Shown here: piece by piece, positions 1 to 8,436 of the stretch
How positions within the stretch are numbered: position 1 is the first letter of the stretch
Layout of the letters: each line of letters starts with the position of its first letter
Source: Bin87 sp965232895
GTDB lineage: Bacteria; Chloroflexota; Dehalococcoidia; Lucifugimonadales; UBA3495
DNA: 64,000 bases
NCBI GenBank assembly: GCA_965232895.1
Contig: OZ247430.1
Span: 3,534,001 to 3,598,000, forward strand
Direction: 5' to 3'
The notes under the pieces: model-generated
Told to the model about the DNA's origin: nothing
The model's database searches: none
What the model saw: the letters and a program-made list of their open reading frames with translations, nothing else
Made by a program: the position numbers and the translations under genes

Positions 1-210
1 CGCCGCTGTGGTGGGGAACAGCAGCAGCGTAGCCACTATTATAATTCCGTCTTCCTGTTCGGTCAGCCCTTTGAGCCAGCCCAGGGCCGGCAGTTGACCG
101 CACGGCGCGCAGTCGCTGACCAGCACGGCTGCCAGCATACTGATGCTGACTGACACCGCCCCGTCGAAGAACCTCCATATTGACCGATTGCTGTCGTGGT
201 TTTCCGTCAT
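1..210 (-). CDS. Small membrane protein, C-terminus beyond the window edge
   Basis: The first 70 residues of a protein that runs off the left edge. The ATG at 210 is preceded by AAGGA a few bases upstream, which decides the start. The segment reads as two hydrophobic stretches separated by a short loop with two Cys residues (around DCAPC) and the sequence LTEQEDG. The same loop and the following LLFPT segment occur in the protein at 3816-4283, so the two are paralogues 3.6 kb apart. The paralogue continues into a charged helical tail, and this one probably does too. No function is recognised; a small inner-membrane protein is the most that can be said. Confidence 0.6.
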   Translation of the reverse strand, partial: MTENHDSNRSIWRFFDGAVSVSISMLAAVLVSDCAPCGQLPALGWLKGLTEQEDGIIIVATLLLFPTTAA

Positions 211-378
211 AACGTCCTTGCTCACTGGTTGGCCGGGTGCGTTTCACTTGATCACGAGAAAGTCAGATCCTTTGATGGCCTCGTGTTTGCTCTCGATATC
301 CTTGCCCGGAGTTCGGGCGGCCACTATCATGTTGCACTGATCAACGGCCTCAGGCCGATTGCACACAGGAGGCAAAGC

Positions 379-774
379 ATGGCATTGACACTCGCGGACA
401 GCAACCGGATCATGGCGGCAGCCATTGCTCAGGCGAACGAGCTCAACATCAAAATCAGCGTGGCTGTCGTGGACTCCGGCGGCCGGCTCGTCGGCCTGCA
501 GCGCATGGACGGGGCGATCTGGGCGTCGGCCTACGGATGCCAGGGCAAAGCGGTCGCGTCGGCGGCCTTCGGACGACCCAGCGGCGAGATGCAGGACCGG
601 GCCACGGCTCCCACGCCGGCTGGCATTCGGGAGCGCTCCGGATCCGAGATGATTTTCGGCCAGGGCGCGGTTCCCATCGTGCAGGACGGCGCCGTGGTCG
701 GAGCCTGTGGCGTCGGCGGCGGCACCAGCCAGGAAGACGAGCAATGTGCGGCTGCCGGAGCGGCCGCCCTGTAA
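379..774 (+). CDS. GlcG/HbpS family heme-binding-like protein
   Basis: A 131-residue protein of the GlcG/HbpS (DUF336) family, small alpha/beta proteins found beside glycolate oxidase genes or acting as extracellular heme-binding sensors. Family features seen: the N-terminal helix LTLADSNRIMAAAIAQA, the strand VAVVDSGGRLVGLQRMDGA, the segment QGKAVASAAFGRPS, the Gly-rich strand IFGQGAVPIVQDGAVVGACG and the C-terminal GGTSQEDEQCA helix. The start at 379 is chosen because an AGGAGG sequence lies just upstream. No signal peptide is visible, so it is probably cytoplasmic. It stands alone, convergent with the gene at 862-1227, and the neighbourhood does not point to glycolate metabolism. Confidence 0.85.
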   Translation: MALTLADSNRIMAAAIAQANELNIKISVAVVDSGGRLVGLQRMDGAIWASAYGCQGKAVASAAFGRPSGEMQDRATAPTPAGIRERSGSEMIFGQGAVPIVQDGAVVGACGVGGGTSQEDEQCAAAGAAAL

Positions 775-799
775 CGGCACACGTTCCCAAGAACCAAAA

Positions 800-827
800 G
801 GGCGGTTCGCGCTGGAGCGAACCGCCC
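800..827. terminator. GC-rich hairpin between convergent genes
   Basis: A perfect 11-bp inverted repeat (800-810 with 817-827, loop GCTGGA) lies between the stop of the GlcG-like gene at 774 and the stop of the minus-strand gene at 862. There is no T-tract on either strand. A role as a bidirectional transcript end or RNA 3' stabiliser is inferred from position only. Confidence 0.5.
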
Positions 828-861
828 GATCAATCCCGTTGGTCCGGATGCGGGCAACCGG

Positions 862-1227
862 TCAGTCGAGTAGCGGTTCCAGTGTCGCCACAAATCGGCG
901 TACTTGGGAAAGCCCTTGCCTGACCATCTGCTCGGTCTGCCAACCTTCGTAAAAGTTGGTGTGGAGCGAGGAAGCCGCATGGAAATCGGCGAATATGTCG
1001 CTGTCCTGTAATTCCCTGGCGAGAGAATCGACTGCTATGAACAGGTCGTCGTGCTGACGGCGCTCCCACCCGCGTTTCTCGGCCACTGCTTTGACGACTT
1101 GCGCAGCCGCCCCCCAACCCTTTTCCGACGCTTGCCGAAGATCTCCTTCATCCAACTCCAGAAATGCTCGGTTGAGAAAATCGGACGCCGCAGCCTGGTA
1201 TTTCAATATCTGCATCGGTTGCGTCAT
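862..1227 (-). CDS. PaREP1/HEPN-like helical protein
   Basis: A 121-residue, all-helical protein resembling the PaREP1 / DUF86-like HEPN group. The matching core is GDLRQASEKGWGAAAQVVKAVAEKRGW, then a hydrophobic helix and the segment LHTNFYEGW near residue 90. PaREP1-type proteins are common in archaea and thermophilic bacteria, and some HEPN relatives are RNases or nucleotidyltransferase partners. The classical RX4-6H RNase motif is not evident and no nucleotidyltransferase gene adjoins it, so a toxin role is not supported. The ATG at 1227 is the first good start. Its function is unknown. Confidence 0.65.
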   Translation of the reverse strand: MTQPMQILKYQAAASDFLNRAFLELDEGDLRQASEKGWGAAAQVVKAVAEKRGWERRQHDDLFIAVDSLARELQDSDIFADFHAASSLHTNFYEGWQTEQMVRQGLSQVRRFVATLEPLLD

Positions 1228-1284
1228 ACCCCGCCAATGATTTGCATCTACCGATTGTACATTGAAACCCGGCTATACCCGCAT

Positions 1285-2001
1285 TTACGGGATCAGGGCC
1301 AGCACGCAAGCCGGGCTGCCGCTGCCGCCCACCAGAGGCAGGCGCCCGATGACCAGCGTCGCGCCCTTGGCCGGCAACTGGTCCACGTTGTTCAGGCATT
1401 CCAGCACCAGGCTGCTTCTGCTCAACGCCTCCCTGCTTGCCTTCAAATCCGGGTCTCTGCCGGCGTCGACTCCATGGGTGTCGGTCCCGATGCCGATCGC
1501 GCTTCGTTCCTCGAACAGGAATGACACCGTCTCGGACGTGAAACCCGGTGTATGCATCTGCCCGTCAGCGCCCCGGTTGATGAAGCGTTCGGGTTCGCCC
1601 CAGTATAAGCGCCAGCCTGTCAGCAGCAGGACGATGGATCCCGCGGTGATTTTGCCGTGCCGGCGCTCCCACTCGACTATATGGTCCACCGCCAGCATAT
1701 AGTCTGGATCCATCCCGGTCCGGCTGCGGGAATCGATTACCACGGCTGGCGTGATCAGAGCCTCGGGCGCGATGCTGTCCGGCCCGGAGCCCTGATCGAA
1801 AAGCGCTGACGCTGTCGAAATATGGGTGCCGCTGTGCTCTCCCATGCTGAACCGGCGCAGGAAATAACCGTCAGACTGTATCGTGGCCACAGTCTCGAAC
1901 TCCACTGGAGGGTCTCCGGGCCAGATCGGCGTGCCGGGCCGGATCGGGTGCGTCAGATCCACAACCCGGCGAAAGGCGACGGTCCGCGCCGGTTGGTACA
2001 T
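1285..2001 (-). CDS. Cyclase-family (kynurenine formamidase-like) protein with altered metal motif
   Basis: A 238-residue protein of the cyclase family (PF04199), which includes metal-dependent kynurenine formamidases and isatin hydrolases. Family landmarks are the N-terminal VVDLTHPIRPGTPIWPGD and the later GIGTDTHGVD. In typical members the metal site is HxGTHxDxPxH. Here residues 56-60 read HSGTH, but the following Asp, Pro and His positions are Ser, Ala and Ala, so part of the canonical metal ligand set is missing. It may belong to a divergent subgroup with other ligands or be a non-classical hydrolase. It follows the 102-residue gene at 2018-2326 by 16 bp and is probably co-transcribed with it. 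Confidence 0.8.
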   Translation of the reverse strand: MYQPARTVAFRRVVDLTHPIRPGTPIWPGDPPVEFETVATIQSDGYFLRRFSMGEHSGTHISTASALFDQGSGPDSIAPEALITPAVVIDSRSRTGMDPDYMLAVDHIVEWERRHGKITAGSIVLLLTGWRLYWGEPERFINRGADGQMHTPGFTSETVSFLFEERSAIGIGTDTHGVDAGRDPDLKASREALSRSSLVLECLNNVDQLPAKGATLVIGRLPLVGGSGSPACVLALIP

Positions 2002-2017
2002 GGTCGCAACCGGCTCC

Positions 2018-2326
2018 TCAGGCCGCTGCCCGCAGGGTGCGGAGGACCGGCGGGGCGCTGGAGCCCGGCATACCGGCGGGTATCATCGCTTCCATGTTGG
2101 CCAGGTGTTTGTCGACCCAGACCATGGCATCGGGGAAGCTGCGGGTTGCGCCGAGTTCGGTCAGCTGGCCGAACCCGTTGCGGCCATAGATCACGTAGCA
2201 AATCGATGGGACCTCGCCGTGGATCAGGTATCCCCGGTAGGAAATCCGGCGTCCGCCGGCCGGGATGCGGGACGTCGCGACGGCATGGGTGGCGTTGATG
2301 ACGCTGGTGCGGATGTCGGTGCTCAT
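2018..2326 (-). CDS. Hypothetical protein, 102 aa
   Basis: A small protein that I do not recognise. The ATG at 2326 has an AGGAG sequence at good spacing, which favours it over longer upstream starts. The centre is rich in Tyr, Gly and Ile (SYRGYLIHGEVPS, then YVIYGRNGFGQL) and looks like a short beta-rich domain, followed by one helix (DAMVWVDKHLANME) and a Pro/Ala-rich tail. It lies 16 bp upstream of the cyclase-family gene in the same direction, so a shared transcript and a related role are likely. No signal peptide or membrane segment is seen. Confidence 0.65.
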   Translation of the reverse strand: MSTDIRTSVINATHAVATSRIPAGGRRISYRGYLIHGEVPSICYVIYGRNGFGQLTELGATRSFPDAMVWVDKHLANMEAMIPAGMPGSSAPPVLRTLRAAA

Positions 2327-2513
2327 TACAACTCCTGTCGCGCCGGTTGCAGCGCATTTGTATTGAGCGTATGTTCTAACAAACGTCCGTTCTATGTCAA
2401 TACCAGGGCCATCCAATTTGCGGATATTTGTTCCAATCCGTGCGCCGCTGGGCCGTGGAAAAGGCCGGCGATGTCGCCGGCCCGATTCGCGCGGTTGAGC
2501 CAAACCGCTATGC

Positions 2514-3767
2514 TCAGTTAGCTTGTTGCAGGAACTGTTCTACGGATACGGTTTCCTGGCTGGACGTTCCCATGTCCCGAACCACCACGGTCCCGTCGCG
2601 GACCTCGTCGTCGCCGATGATCACGGTGGCAGCCACCCCCAGCGCGTTGGCCTGTCGCATCTGCCCCCGCAGGGCCCGGCCGCCGTTGGCCAAAATCGCC
2701 CCGACCCCGGCGTTGCGCATCAGGCTCGCCAGGCGGACTCCCTCCACGCGGGCATCCTCGCCGATGGTCGCGATCAGATAGCGTGGCGACGGTTCATCGG
2801 GCACCAGCGTTTCGGCTCGGCGCAGGTTGAGCGCCAGCCGTTCGATGCCGCTGCCAAACCCGATTCCCGGCGTGGGGCGTCCGCCCAACTGCTCGATGAG
2901 CCCGTCGTAGCGCCCGCCGCCGCAGATCGTGGATTGTGCGCCTTCCACCGCCGGTTGGATCTCGAACACCGTCCGCGTGTAGTAGTCCAAACCTCGCACC
3001 AGCCGGTGGTCCACCCGGTAGGGTATGCCCGCCGCGTCCAGATAGGAACGCACCCGGTCCCAGTGGGTCTGGCACTCCGCGCAGAGGCACTCCACCGACT
3101 TCGGCGCTTCTTCGCCCAGGGCGCGGCACGTCTCAACCTTGCAGTCCAGCAGTCTCAGCGGGTTGCGCTCCAGCCGTTGCCGGCAGTCGGGACACAGGTT
3201 GGCGGCCTGGCCCTGGTAATAGGACTTCAGGGCCCCGATGTATTCCGGTCGGCATTGCCCGTCGCCGATGCTGTTGGTCAATAGGGTGATGTCGGAGAGG
3301 CCGATGCCCTGGATAAAGGTCCAGGCCAGCTCGATCACTTCGGCGTCCACCGACGGGTCGCCGTCGCCGATTGCCTCCACGCCGAACTGGTGGTGCTGGC
3401 GGAACCGGCCGGCCTGCGGCCGCTCGTAGCGAAACACCGGGCACAGGTAGTACATCCGCACGGGCTGCGCCTGGTTGTGCATCCCGTGTTCCAGGTAGGC
3501 GCGGCACACCGGGGCCGTACCCTCCGCCCGGAGGGTCAGGTGATCGCCGCCCCGGTCCTCGAAGACGTACATCTCTTTTTCGACGATGTCCGTGCCTTCG
3601 CCGACGCCGCGCACGAAGAGACCGGCGTCCTCGAACATCGGGCTGTCGATCCTGCCATAGCCGAACCGGCGGGCCACGTCGGTGGCGTGGGACTCGATAT
3701 AGCGCCAGTACTTTTGCTCATCGGGGAGGCGGTCGGCGGTGCCCCGTGGGGCCTGAAAGGTTGGCAT
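2514..3767 (-). CDS. hisS: Histidyl-tRNA synthetase
   Basis: A class II aminoacyl-tRNA synthetase of 417 residues that charges tRNA-His. Visible landmarks are the N-terminal PRGTADRLPDE, motif 2 (LTLRAEGTAPVCRAYLEHGM followed by FRYERPQAGRFRQHHQFG), the HisRS signature LVRGLDYYTRTVFE, motif 3 (GFGSGIERL) and a C-terminal anticodon-binding domain from about residue 325. A Cys-rich insertion near residues 195-235 (CPDC, CKVETC, CLCAEC) could bind zinc. Length is normal for bacterial HisS. It is a single gene with a 48-bp gap to the membrane-protein gene downstream. Confidence 0.97.
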   Translation of the reverse strand: MPTFQAPRGTADRLPDEQKYWRYIESHATDVARRFGYGRIDSPMFEDAGLFVRGVGEGTDIVEKEMYVFEDRGGDHLTLRAEGTAPVCRAYLEHGMHNQAQPVRMYYLCPVFRYERPQAGRFRQHHQFGVEAIGDGDPSVDAEVIELAWTFIQGIGLSDITLLTNSIGDGQCRPEYIGALKSYYQGQAANLCPDCRQRLERNPLRLLDCKVETCRALGEEAPKSVECLCAECQTHWDRVRSYLDAAGIPYRVDHRLVRGLDYYTRTVFEIQPAVEGAQSTICGGGRYDGLIEQLGGRPTPGIGFGSGIERLALNLRRAETLVPDEPSPRYLIATIGEDARVEGVRLASLMRNAGVGAILANGGRALRGQMRQANALGVAATVIIGDDEVRDGTVVVRDMGTSSQETVSVEQFLQQAN

Positions 3768-3815
3768 GGCGTTGTCAGCGCTCCGTTGGTGTTGCTAGGT
3801 GGATTATCCGCTGTA

Positions 3816-4283
3816 TCAAGAGCGGTCGTCAGTTTCGCCAAACAGGACTTTTTCGGCTTCCGGTGATAGGGTTACGCCCTTTTCTGCGAGCTCCCGCTTT
3901 ATGCGGGCGCGCTCAGCCTGTTGGCCCTCATGGCGGCCTTCTTCAAGCAACTCTTGCTGCCAGGCTTCTCGCCACCTCTTGTATTCCTTGTAAGCTGAGA
4001 AAACCATCTTGACCCCCGAGTAGAAAACCAGCGCCGTGGGGAATAGCAGGGCCATGCCCGCTATGATCACCCCGTCTTCCTGTTCGGTCAGCCTTTTGAA
4101 AAATCCAACTACCGGCCATCCGCCGCAACGGTCGCAACGAGCAATGGCATGCGCCATGATGATGCTGGCGCTGACCGATATTGACCCCTCAACGAACGGC
4201 CACGGCGCGCCCCCAGGCTCTTCTCGCAGTATATCACCCGATAATCTCCTGGGATTGCCGCGTCTCCTCCCGCTCCGCCTCAT
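3816..4283 (-). CDS. Small membrane protein, paralogue of the left-edge gene
   Basis: A 155-residue protein whose ATG at 4283 overlaps the TGA of the upstream CoA-transferase (ATGA), implying translational coupling; a start further upstream would lie deep inside that gene. After an Arg/Gly-rich leader of about 30 residues it has a hydrophobic segment (SISVSASIIMAHAIA), a loop with two Cys residues and LTEQEDG, a second hydrophobic segment (GMALLFPTALVFYSGVKMVF), and a charged helical tail rich in Glu, Arg and Lys that may form a coiled coil. The central part matches the protein beginning at 210. No known family is recognised. The Arg-rich leader may not be translated if a later start is used. 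Confidence 0.6.
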   Translation of the reverse strand: MRRSGRRRGNPRRLSGDILREEPGGAPWPFVEGSISVSASIIMAHAIARCDRCGGWPVVGFFKRLTEQEDGVIIAGMALLFPTALVFYSGVKMVFSAYKEYKRWREAWQQELLEEGRHEGQQAERARIKRELAEKGVTLSPEAEKVLFGETDDRS

Positions 4284-5530
4284 GCCTTGCCTTCGGCTTC
4301 CAGCTGCGCCACTTCTTCCGGCGTCAGCCCGCCGATGCTGCACAGTACGTCCCGGTTATGCTGACCCAGCGTGGGCGGCGGGTTTGCCGGCGTATCGACG
4401 CAGCCCGTGAGCTGCACCGGCGTGTTGACCGTGCGGAAGGGACGGCCGTAGGTGTCGCCGCTGTCCACGAACATGTTCCGCGTCTCCAGGTGCGGGCAGC
4501 TGTCCAGGTCCGCCGCGTCCTGCACGATGCCCATGGAAAACCCGCAGTCCAGCAGGTGCTGGTTCAGCTCTCGCTTGGGAATGTTCTGGGACCACTCCTC
4601 GATGGCGGGAACGATGTGGCTGGTGTAGAAGGGTCCGGTTACGCCGCGACCCAGGTAGCGCGGGTCGTCGGCCAGTTCGGGCCGGCCCACGAGGTTCCAC
4701 ATGGCCGTCCACTTGTCGTCGGCGTTGCCGGCGCCGGCCAGCACCACGAAGCCGTCCGACGCGCGCAGGGTGAGTTGCGCGGAGAACATGTTCTCGCGGG
4801 CCGTCGTGGTGACCTGCCCGGTTGACTGGAACAGCGGCATGCTGCTGGTGGTATGCGCCGCCATGCAGTCGTACATCGCCATGTCCACGTGCTGGCCTCT
4901 GCCCGTCTTGCGCCGCGACTCCAACGCCATCATGACGCCCAGCGCGGCCCATACCGCCGGCACCGAGTCGCCCATGTTGTCGCCCACCATCTGGGGCCCG
5001 CTTTCCGGCGTCCCCGTGGTCACCATCCAACCGCCCATGCCCTGGACGCAGGGGTTGTTCGCCGGCCAGTTGGAGTAGGGTCCGCGCAATCCGTCGCTGT
5101 CCCCGTAGCCCGAGATGCTCGCGTACACCAGCCCGGGGTTGATTTCGCTCAGCCGCGCGTAGCTGAAACCAAGGCGACCCATGGCGCCCGGCCCCCAGTT
5201 GTCCAGCAGCACGTCCGATACCCGGAGCATGTTTTCGAAAGCGCGCTTGCCGACCGCGTCTCTCAGGTCCAGGGATACGCTTTTCTTGTTGCGGTTGACC
5301 CCAAGATAGCGCGCGCTGACCTGAGATCCGTCCGGACCCTCGACAAAAGGCTCGTTCCTGCGCGCCTGGTCGCCGGTGCCCGGCCTTTCGATCTTGATCA
5401 CTTCTGCGCCCATGTCCGCCAGGATCATCGAGCAGAACGGCCCCGCGACAATGTGCGTGGCGTCCAGCACGCGCAGCCCTTCCAGCGGCAGCGGTTGCAG
5501 GTTCGATTCAGGATTGGCAGTTGAGGTCAT
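4280..5530 (-). CDS. CaiB/BaiF family CoA-transferase
   Basis: A 416-residue class III CoA-transferase, a family that moves CoA between carboxylic acids (for example formyl-, succinyl- or benzylsuccinyl-CoA transferases). Family landmarks are the N-terminal LEGLRVLDATHIVAGPFCSMILADMGAEVIKIE, the segment LDLRDAVGKRAFENML, the GYG loop near residue 140 and the catalytic-Asp region HVDMAMYD near 220. The C-terminal TLGQHNRDVL is also typical. The start at 5530 has GGAG upstream. Its substrate cannot be told from sequence. It is translationally coupled to the small membrane protein gene. A second family member lies at 47323-48537. Confidence 0.93.
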   Translation of the reverse strand: MTSTANPESNLQPLPLEGLRVLDATHIVAGPFCSMILADMGAEVIKIERPGTGDQARRNEPFVEGPDGSQVSARYLGVNRNKKSVSLDLRDAVGKRAFENMLRVSDVLLDNWGPGAMGRLGFSYARLSEINPGLVYASISGYGDSDGLRGPYSNWPANNPCVQGMGGWMVTTGTPESGPQMVGDNMGDSVPAVWAALGVMMALESRRKTGRGQHVDMAMYDCMAAHTTSSMPLFQSTGQVTTTARENMFSAQLTLRASDGFVVLAGAGNADDKWTAMWNLVGRPELADDPRYLGRGVTGPFYTSHIVPAIEEWSQNIPKRELNQHLLDCGFSMGIVQDAADLDSCPHLETRNMFVDSGDTYGRPFRTVNTPVQLTGCVDTPANPPPTLGQHNRDVLCSIGGLTPEEVAQLEAEGKA

Positions 5531-5706
5531 GGTCCAGCTCCATCAGCGTACCGGGATTAAAGGGGTTGGGGCGATGCGCCCCCCGTAACTATACGGGAAC
5601 ACGCGCACGGTCGCGCCGCAGTGGTGTCCCGTCCCTGGCGATTCGTGGCGCCACCGTGCGAATTGGTGTCGACCCTTTCGGGGCACGCACTCCGAGCTAA
5701 CGGCTA

Positions 5707-6723
5707 CTAGCGCGACCTCTCGCGTATGTAGTCCACCATCTCCAGCAGTGAGCGTCGCGGAGCGCACTCCGGCAGGTCGTCCAGCGCGGCCGCGGCCTCG
5801 GTGCAGTAGTTGCGGATCACGGCGAAGCAGTCGGGCACGATGCTCGAACCGTCAATCATGTCCAACGATTTCTGCAACAGTTGGTCGACGTCCGACCCGG
5901 CGTTGGTTATGGACGCGAAAAGTCGGTCTATCGGATGATTGTCGGGGTACCGCTCGATCAACATGATGGTCGGCAGCGTCAGCACTCCTTGCAGCAGGTC
6001 GTTGCCCACCGGCTTGCCGATTTCGCTGGCGTCGCCCTGGATGTCCAGCAGGTCGTCGACGATCTGGAAGGCCATGCCCACGTTGTAGCCGTAGGTGCGC
6101 AGCGCCTGGACCTGGCGCTCCGGCGCTCCGCTGAGGATGGCGCCGGTTTCGGCGGACGTGCAGAACAGGGACGCGGTCTTGCGATAGATGCGCTCGTCGT
6201 ACAGCCGGCGGGCCTTGGACGGGTCAAAGGTGGTGAAAAACTCGATCAACTGCCCGCTGGCCAGTTCCATGATCGTTTCGGAGAACCGCCGAATGACGCG
6301 GACTACTCCCGTATCGCAAACGAAGGTCGCGGACGTGGCGAACAGGTAGTCTCCCAGCAGCACCGCGACGTGATTGCCGTACATCTTGTTGATGGTCGGC
6401 TTGCCCCGCCTCAGTCCGGCGTTGTCCACCGTGTCGTCGTGGATCAGGGTCGCCAGGTGCAGCAGTTCGACGGCCGCCGCCATGATCAGGGAGCGTTTGC
6501 GCTCGTGCTCGTGGAATTCCGCCGCCAGCAGGGTCAACGCCGGGCGGACCCTCTTGCCTCCGGAACGCAGGGCGTAGTCCAGAAGCGGGTCCAGGTCGGC
6601 GATGTCGGTCTGGCACAGCTCGTACAGCTGCTCCTCGACCTGGGCCAGCTGGTCGACCACCGGAGCGTAGATCGAAACGGTTTGCAGGTCCAGCCCGGTC
6701 TGCACGGTGGATCGCTCAGGCAA
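5707..6723 (-). CDS. Polyprenyl diphosphate synthase (trans-prenyltransferase)
   Basis: A 338-residue isoprenyl diphosphate synthase that condenses isopentenyl diphosphate units into long-chain prenyl diphosphates for quinones or lipid carriers. Both Asp-rich motifs are present: LIHDDTVDNAGLRRGKP (first, about residue 90) and FQIVDDLLDIQGD (second, about residue 220), plus the GGKRVRP substrate loop. The likely start is TTG at 6723, right at the end of a 19-bp tandem repeat; GTG seven codons in is an alternative. No good ribosome-binding site is visible, so it may be read by coupling from metG, whose stop is 27 bp upstream. Confidence 0.93.
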   Translation of the reverse strand: MPERSTVQTGLDLQTVSIYAPVVDQLAQVEEQLYELCQTDIADLDPLLDYALRSGGKRVRPALTLLAAEFHEHERKRSLIMAAAVELLHLATLIHDDTVDNAGLRRGKPTINKMYGNHVAVLLGDYLFATSATFVCDTGVVRVIRRFSETIMELASGQLIEFFTTFDPSKARRLYDERIYRKTASLFCTSAETGAILSGAPERQVQALRTYGYNVGMAFQIVDDLLDIQGDASEIGKPVGNDLLQGVLTLPTIMLIERYPDNHPIDRLFASITNAGSDVDQLLQKSLDMIDGSSIVPDCFAVIRNYCTEAAAALDDLPECAPRRSLLEMVDYIRERSR

Positions 6724-6741
6724 CGGTGGATCGCTCAGGCA
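6704..6741. repeat. Perfect 19-bp tandem duplication at a gene start
   Basis: Bases 6704-6722 and 6723-6741 are identical 19-mers (ACGGTGGATCGCTCAGGCA). The pair covers the first codons of the prenyl synthase and most of its short gap to metG. Because 19 is not a multiple of three, the second copy cannot extend the prenyl synthase frame in phase. It looks like a recent slippage duplication that may have moved or weakened the start site. Confidence 0.9.
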
Positions 6742-6750
6742 GGGGAGGGA

Positions 6751-8436
6751 TCAGGCGGAGACGCCCAACTGGCTGGCTTCCTGCTCGGCCACGTCGTCGT
6801 CCAGCTTGGCGTAAAGGTTCGACGGGTTCCGCAGTATGCCGCCCGGCTTGATGGACCCGACCAGCGCGTCGAAGTCCCACGGCTCGGCGGTGACGTCTCC
6901 GTCAAATCCGAGGAACCCATGCAATTTCTGGCTGGTGAACGGGAGATACGGCGACAGCATCACCTTCAGGCAATTGAGCACCTGGATGGTCGTGCCCAGT
7001 GAACGCGCGGCATGCGCCCGGTCTTCCTTGATAGCCTGCCACGGCGCCCTGGCGTCGAGATACCGGTTGCACTCCTGGGCCAGCCCGAAGGCCTGGCTGA
7101 TGCCGGCGCGGAAGCGGGTGTGGGCCAGGCTGTCGTCTACCGCCGTCATGGTCTCGCGGGCGGTGCGCAGCAGACCCAGCTCCAGCTCTTCCGGAGCCGA
7201 CGCGTCCACCGGAACCTGGCCGTCAAAGTTTCGGTAGGTGAACCGCAACACCCGGTTGACCAGGTTGCCGTAGGTGGCGACCAGCTCGTCGTTGTTCCGC
7301 CGCACGAACTCGCCCCAGCTGAAGTTGGTGTCGCCCGTCTCCGGCATATTGATGGACAATAGATAGCGCAGCGGGTCCGGATCGTATCGGTCCAGGTAGT
7401 CCGGGACCCAAACGGCCCAGTTCTGGCTGGTTGAGAACTTGCGGCTCTCCAGGCTCAGGAACTCATTGGCCGGCACGTCGTAGGGCAGGTTCAGGCCGCC
7501 GTAGCCCATGAGCATGGCCGGCCAGATGATGCTGTGGAAGGGGATGTTGTCTTTGCCGATGAAGTAGTACGTCCTGGTGTTGTCGTCCTTCCAGTAGATC
7601 TGCCACTCGTCCGGTTGTCCGTTGTTGGACGCCCACTCCACGGCCGCCGAAAGGTATCCGATGACCGCCTCGAACCACACGTAAATCCGCTTCTCGTCGT
7701 AGCCTTCCAGCGGCAGCGGGACGCCCCAAGTGAGGTCACGAGTGATGGCGCGGTCTTTCAGGCCACCCTGCAGGAAGCTCCGGGTGCCGTTGGCCACGTT
7801 GGGCCGCCAGTGTTCCTGTCGGTTGATCCACTCCAGCAGCGGGTCCTGGAAGGCAGACAGCTTCAGGAAGAAGTGCTCCGAATCGCGAAACTCGGGGGTC
7901 GCGCCACAGATGCTGCACGCCGGTTTCACCAGTTCGATGGGGTCCAGAGTGTGACCGCAGCTGTCGCACTGGTCGCCGCGGGCCCGCTCGTTGCCGCAGT
8001 GTGGACAGGCGCCCTCCACGTACCGGTCAGGCAGAAAGCGGTCGCATCCCGAGCAGTGGGCCAGGAGCATGGTGTCGGGATAGATGTAGCCCTGGTCCTT
8101 CAGGCGTAGGAAGAAATCCTGCACTACCCTTTGGTGGTTCGCCGTATGCGTGGAAGTGAACAGGTCAAAGGAGATGCCGAGGCGTTCCCACGAGTCGAGG
8201 AACTGGGCGTGGTAGCGTTCCAGCACTTCCTGGGGCTCGATGCCTTCCTGGTCCGCGCGGATGGTTATGGGCGTGCCGTGGGCGTCGGAGCCGGATACCA
8301 TGAGCACGTCGTTGCCCTTCATGCGGTGATAGCGGGCGAAAATATCGGCGGCCAGGTAGCAGCCGGCGACGTGTCCCATGTGCAGCGGGCCGTTGGCGTA
8401 GGGCCACGCGACACCTATCAAGATGCGCTCGGGCAC
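6751..8436 (-). CDS. metG: Methionyl-tRNA synthetase
   Basis: A 561-residue class I synthetase that charges tRNA-Met. It has the HIGH-equivalent PLHMGHVAGCYLAAD, a zinc-knuckle region with four CxxC pairs (CSGC, CPHC, CDSC, CSIC, residues about 140-200), the conserved YVWFEAVIGY segment and the second ATP motif as KFSTS (in SRKFSTSQNW) rather than KMSKS. A helical anticodon-binding domain ends the protein, and the C-terminal EMAP/Trbp111-like tRNA-binding extension of many MetG proteins is absent. It is divergent from the S9 peptidase gene across about 240 bp that should hold both promoters. The prenyl synthase gene follows. Confidence 0.96.
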   Translation of the reverse strand: MPERILIGVAWPYANGPLHMGHVAGCYLAADIFARYHRMKGNDVLMVSGSDAHGTPITIRADQEGIEPQEVLERYHAQFLDSWERLGISFDLFTSTHTANHQRVVQDFFLRLKDQGYIYPDTMLLAHCSGCDRFLPDRYVEGACPHCGNERARGDQCDSCGHTLDPIELVKPACSICGATPEFRDSEHFFLKLSAFQDPLLEWINRQEHWRPNVANGTRSFLQGGLKDRAITRDLTWGVPLPLEGYDEKRIYVWFEAVIGYLSAAVEWASNNGQPDEWQIYWKDDNTRTYYFIGKDNIPFHSIIWPAMLMGYGGLNLPYDVPANEFLSLESRKFSTSQNWAVWVPDYLDRYDPDPLRYLLSINMPETGDTNFSWGEFVRRNNDELVATYGNLVNRVLRFTYRNFDGQVPVDASAPEELELGLLRTARETMTAVDDSLAHTRFRAGISQAFGLAQECNRYLDARAPWQAIKEDRAHAARSLGTTIQVLNCLKVMLSPYLPFTSQKLHGFLGFDGDVTAEPWDFDALVGSIKPGGILRNPSNLYAKLDDDVAEQEASQLGVSA

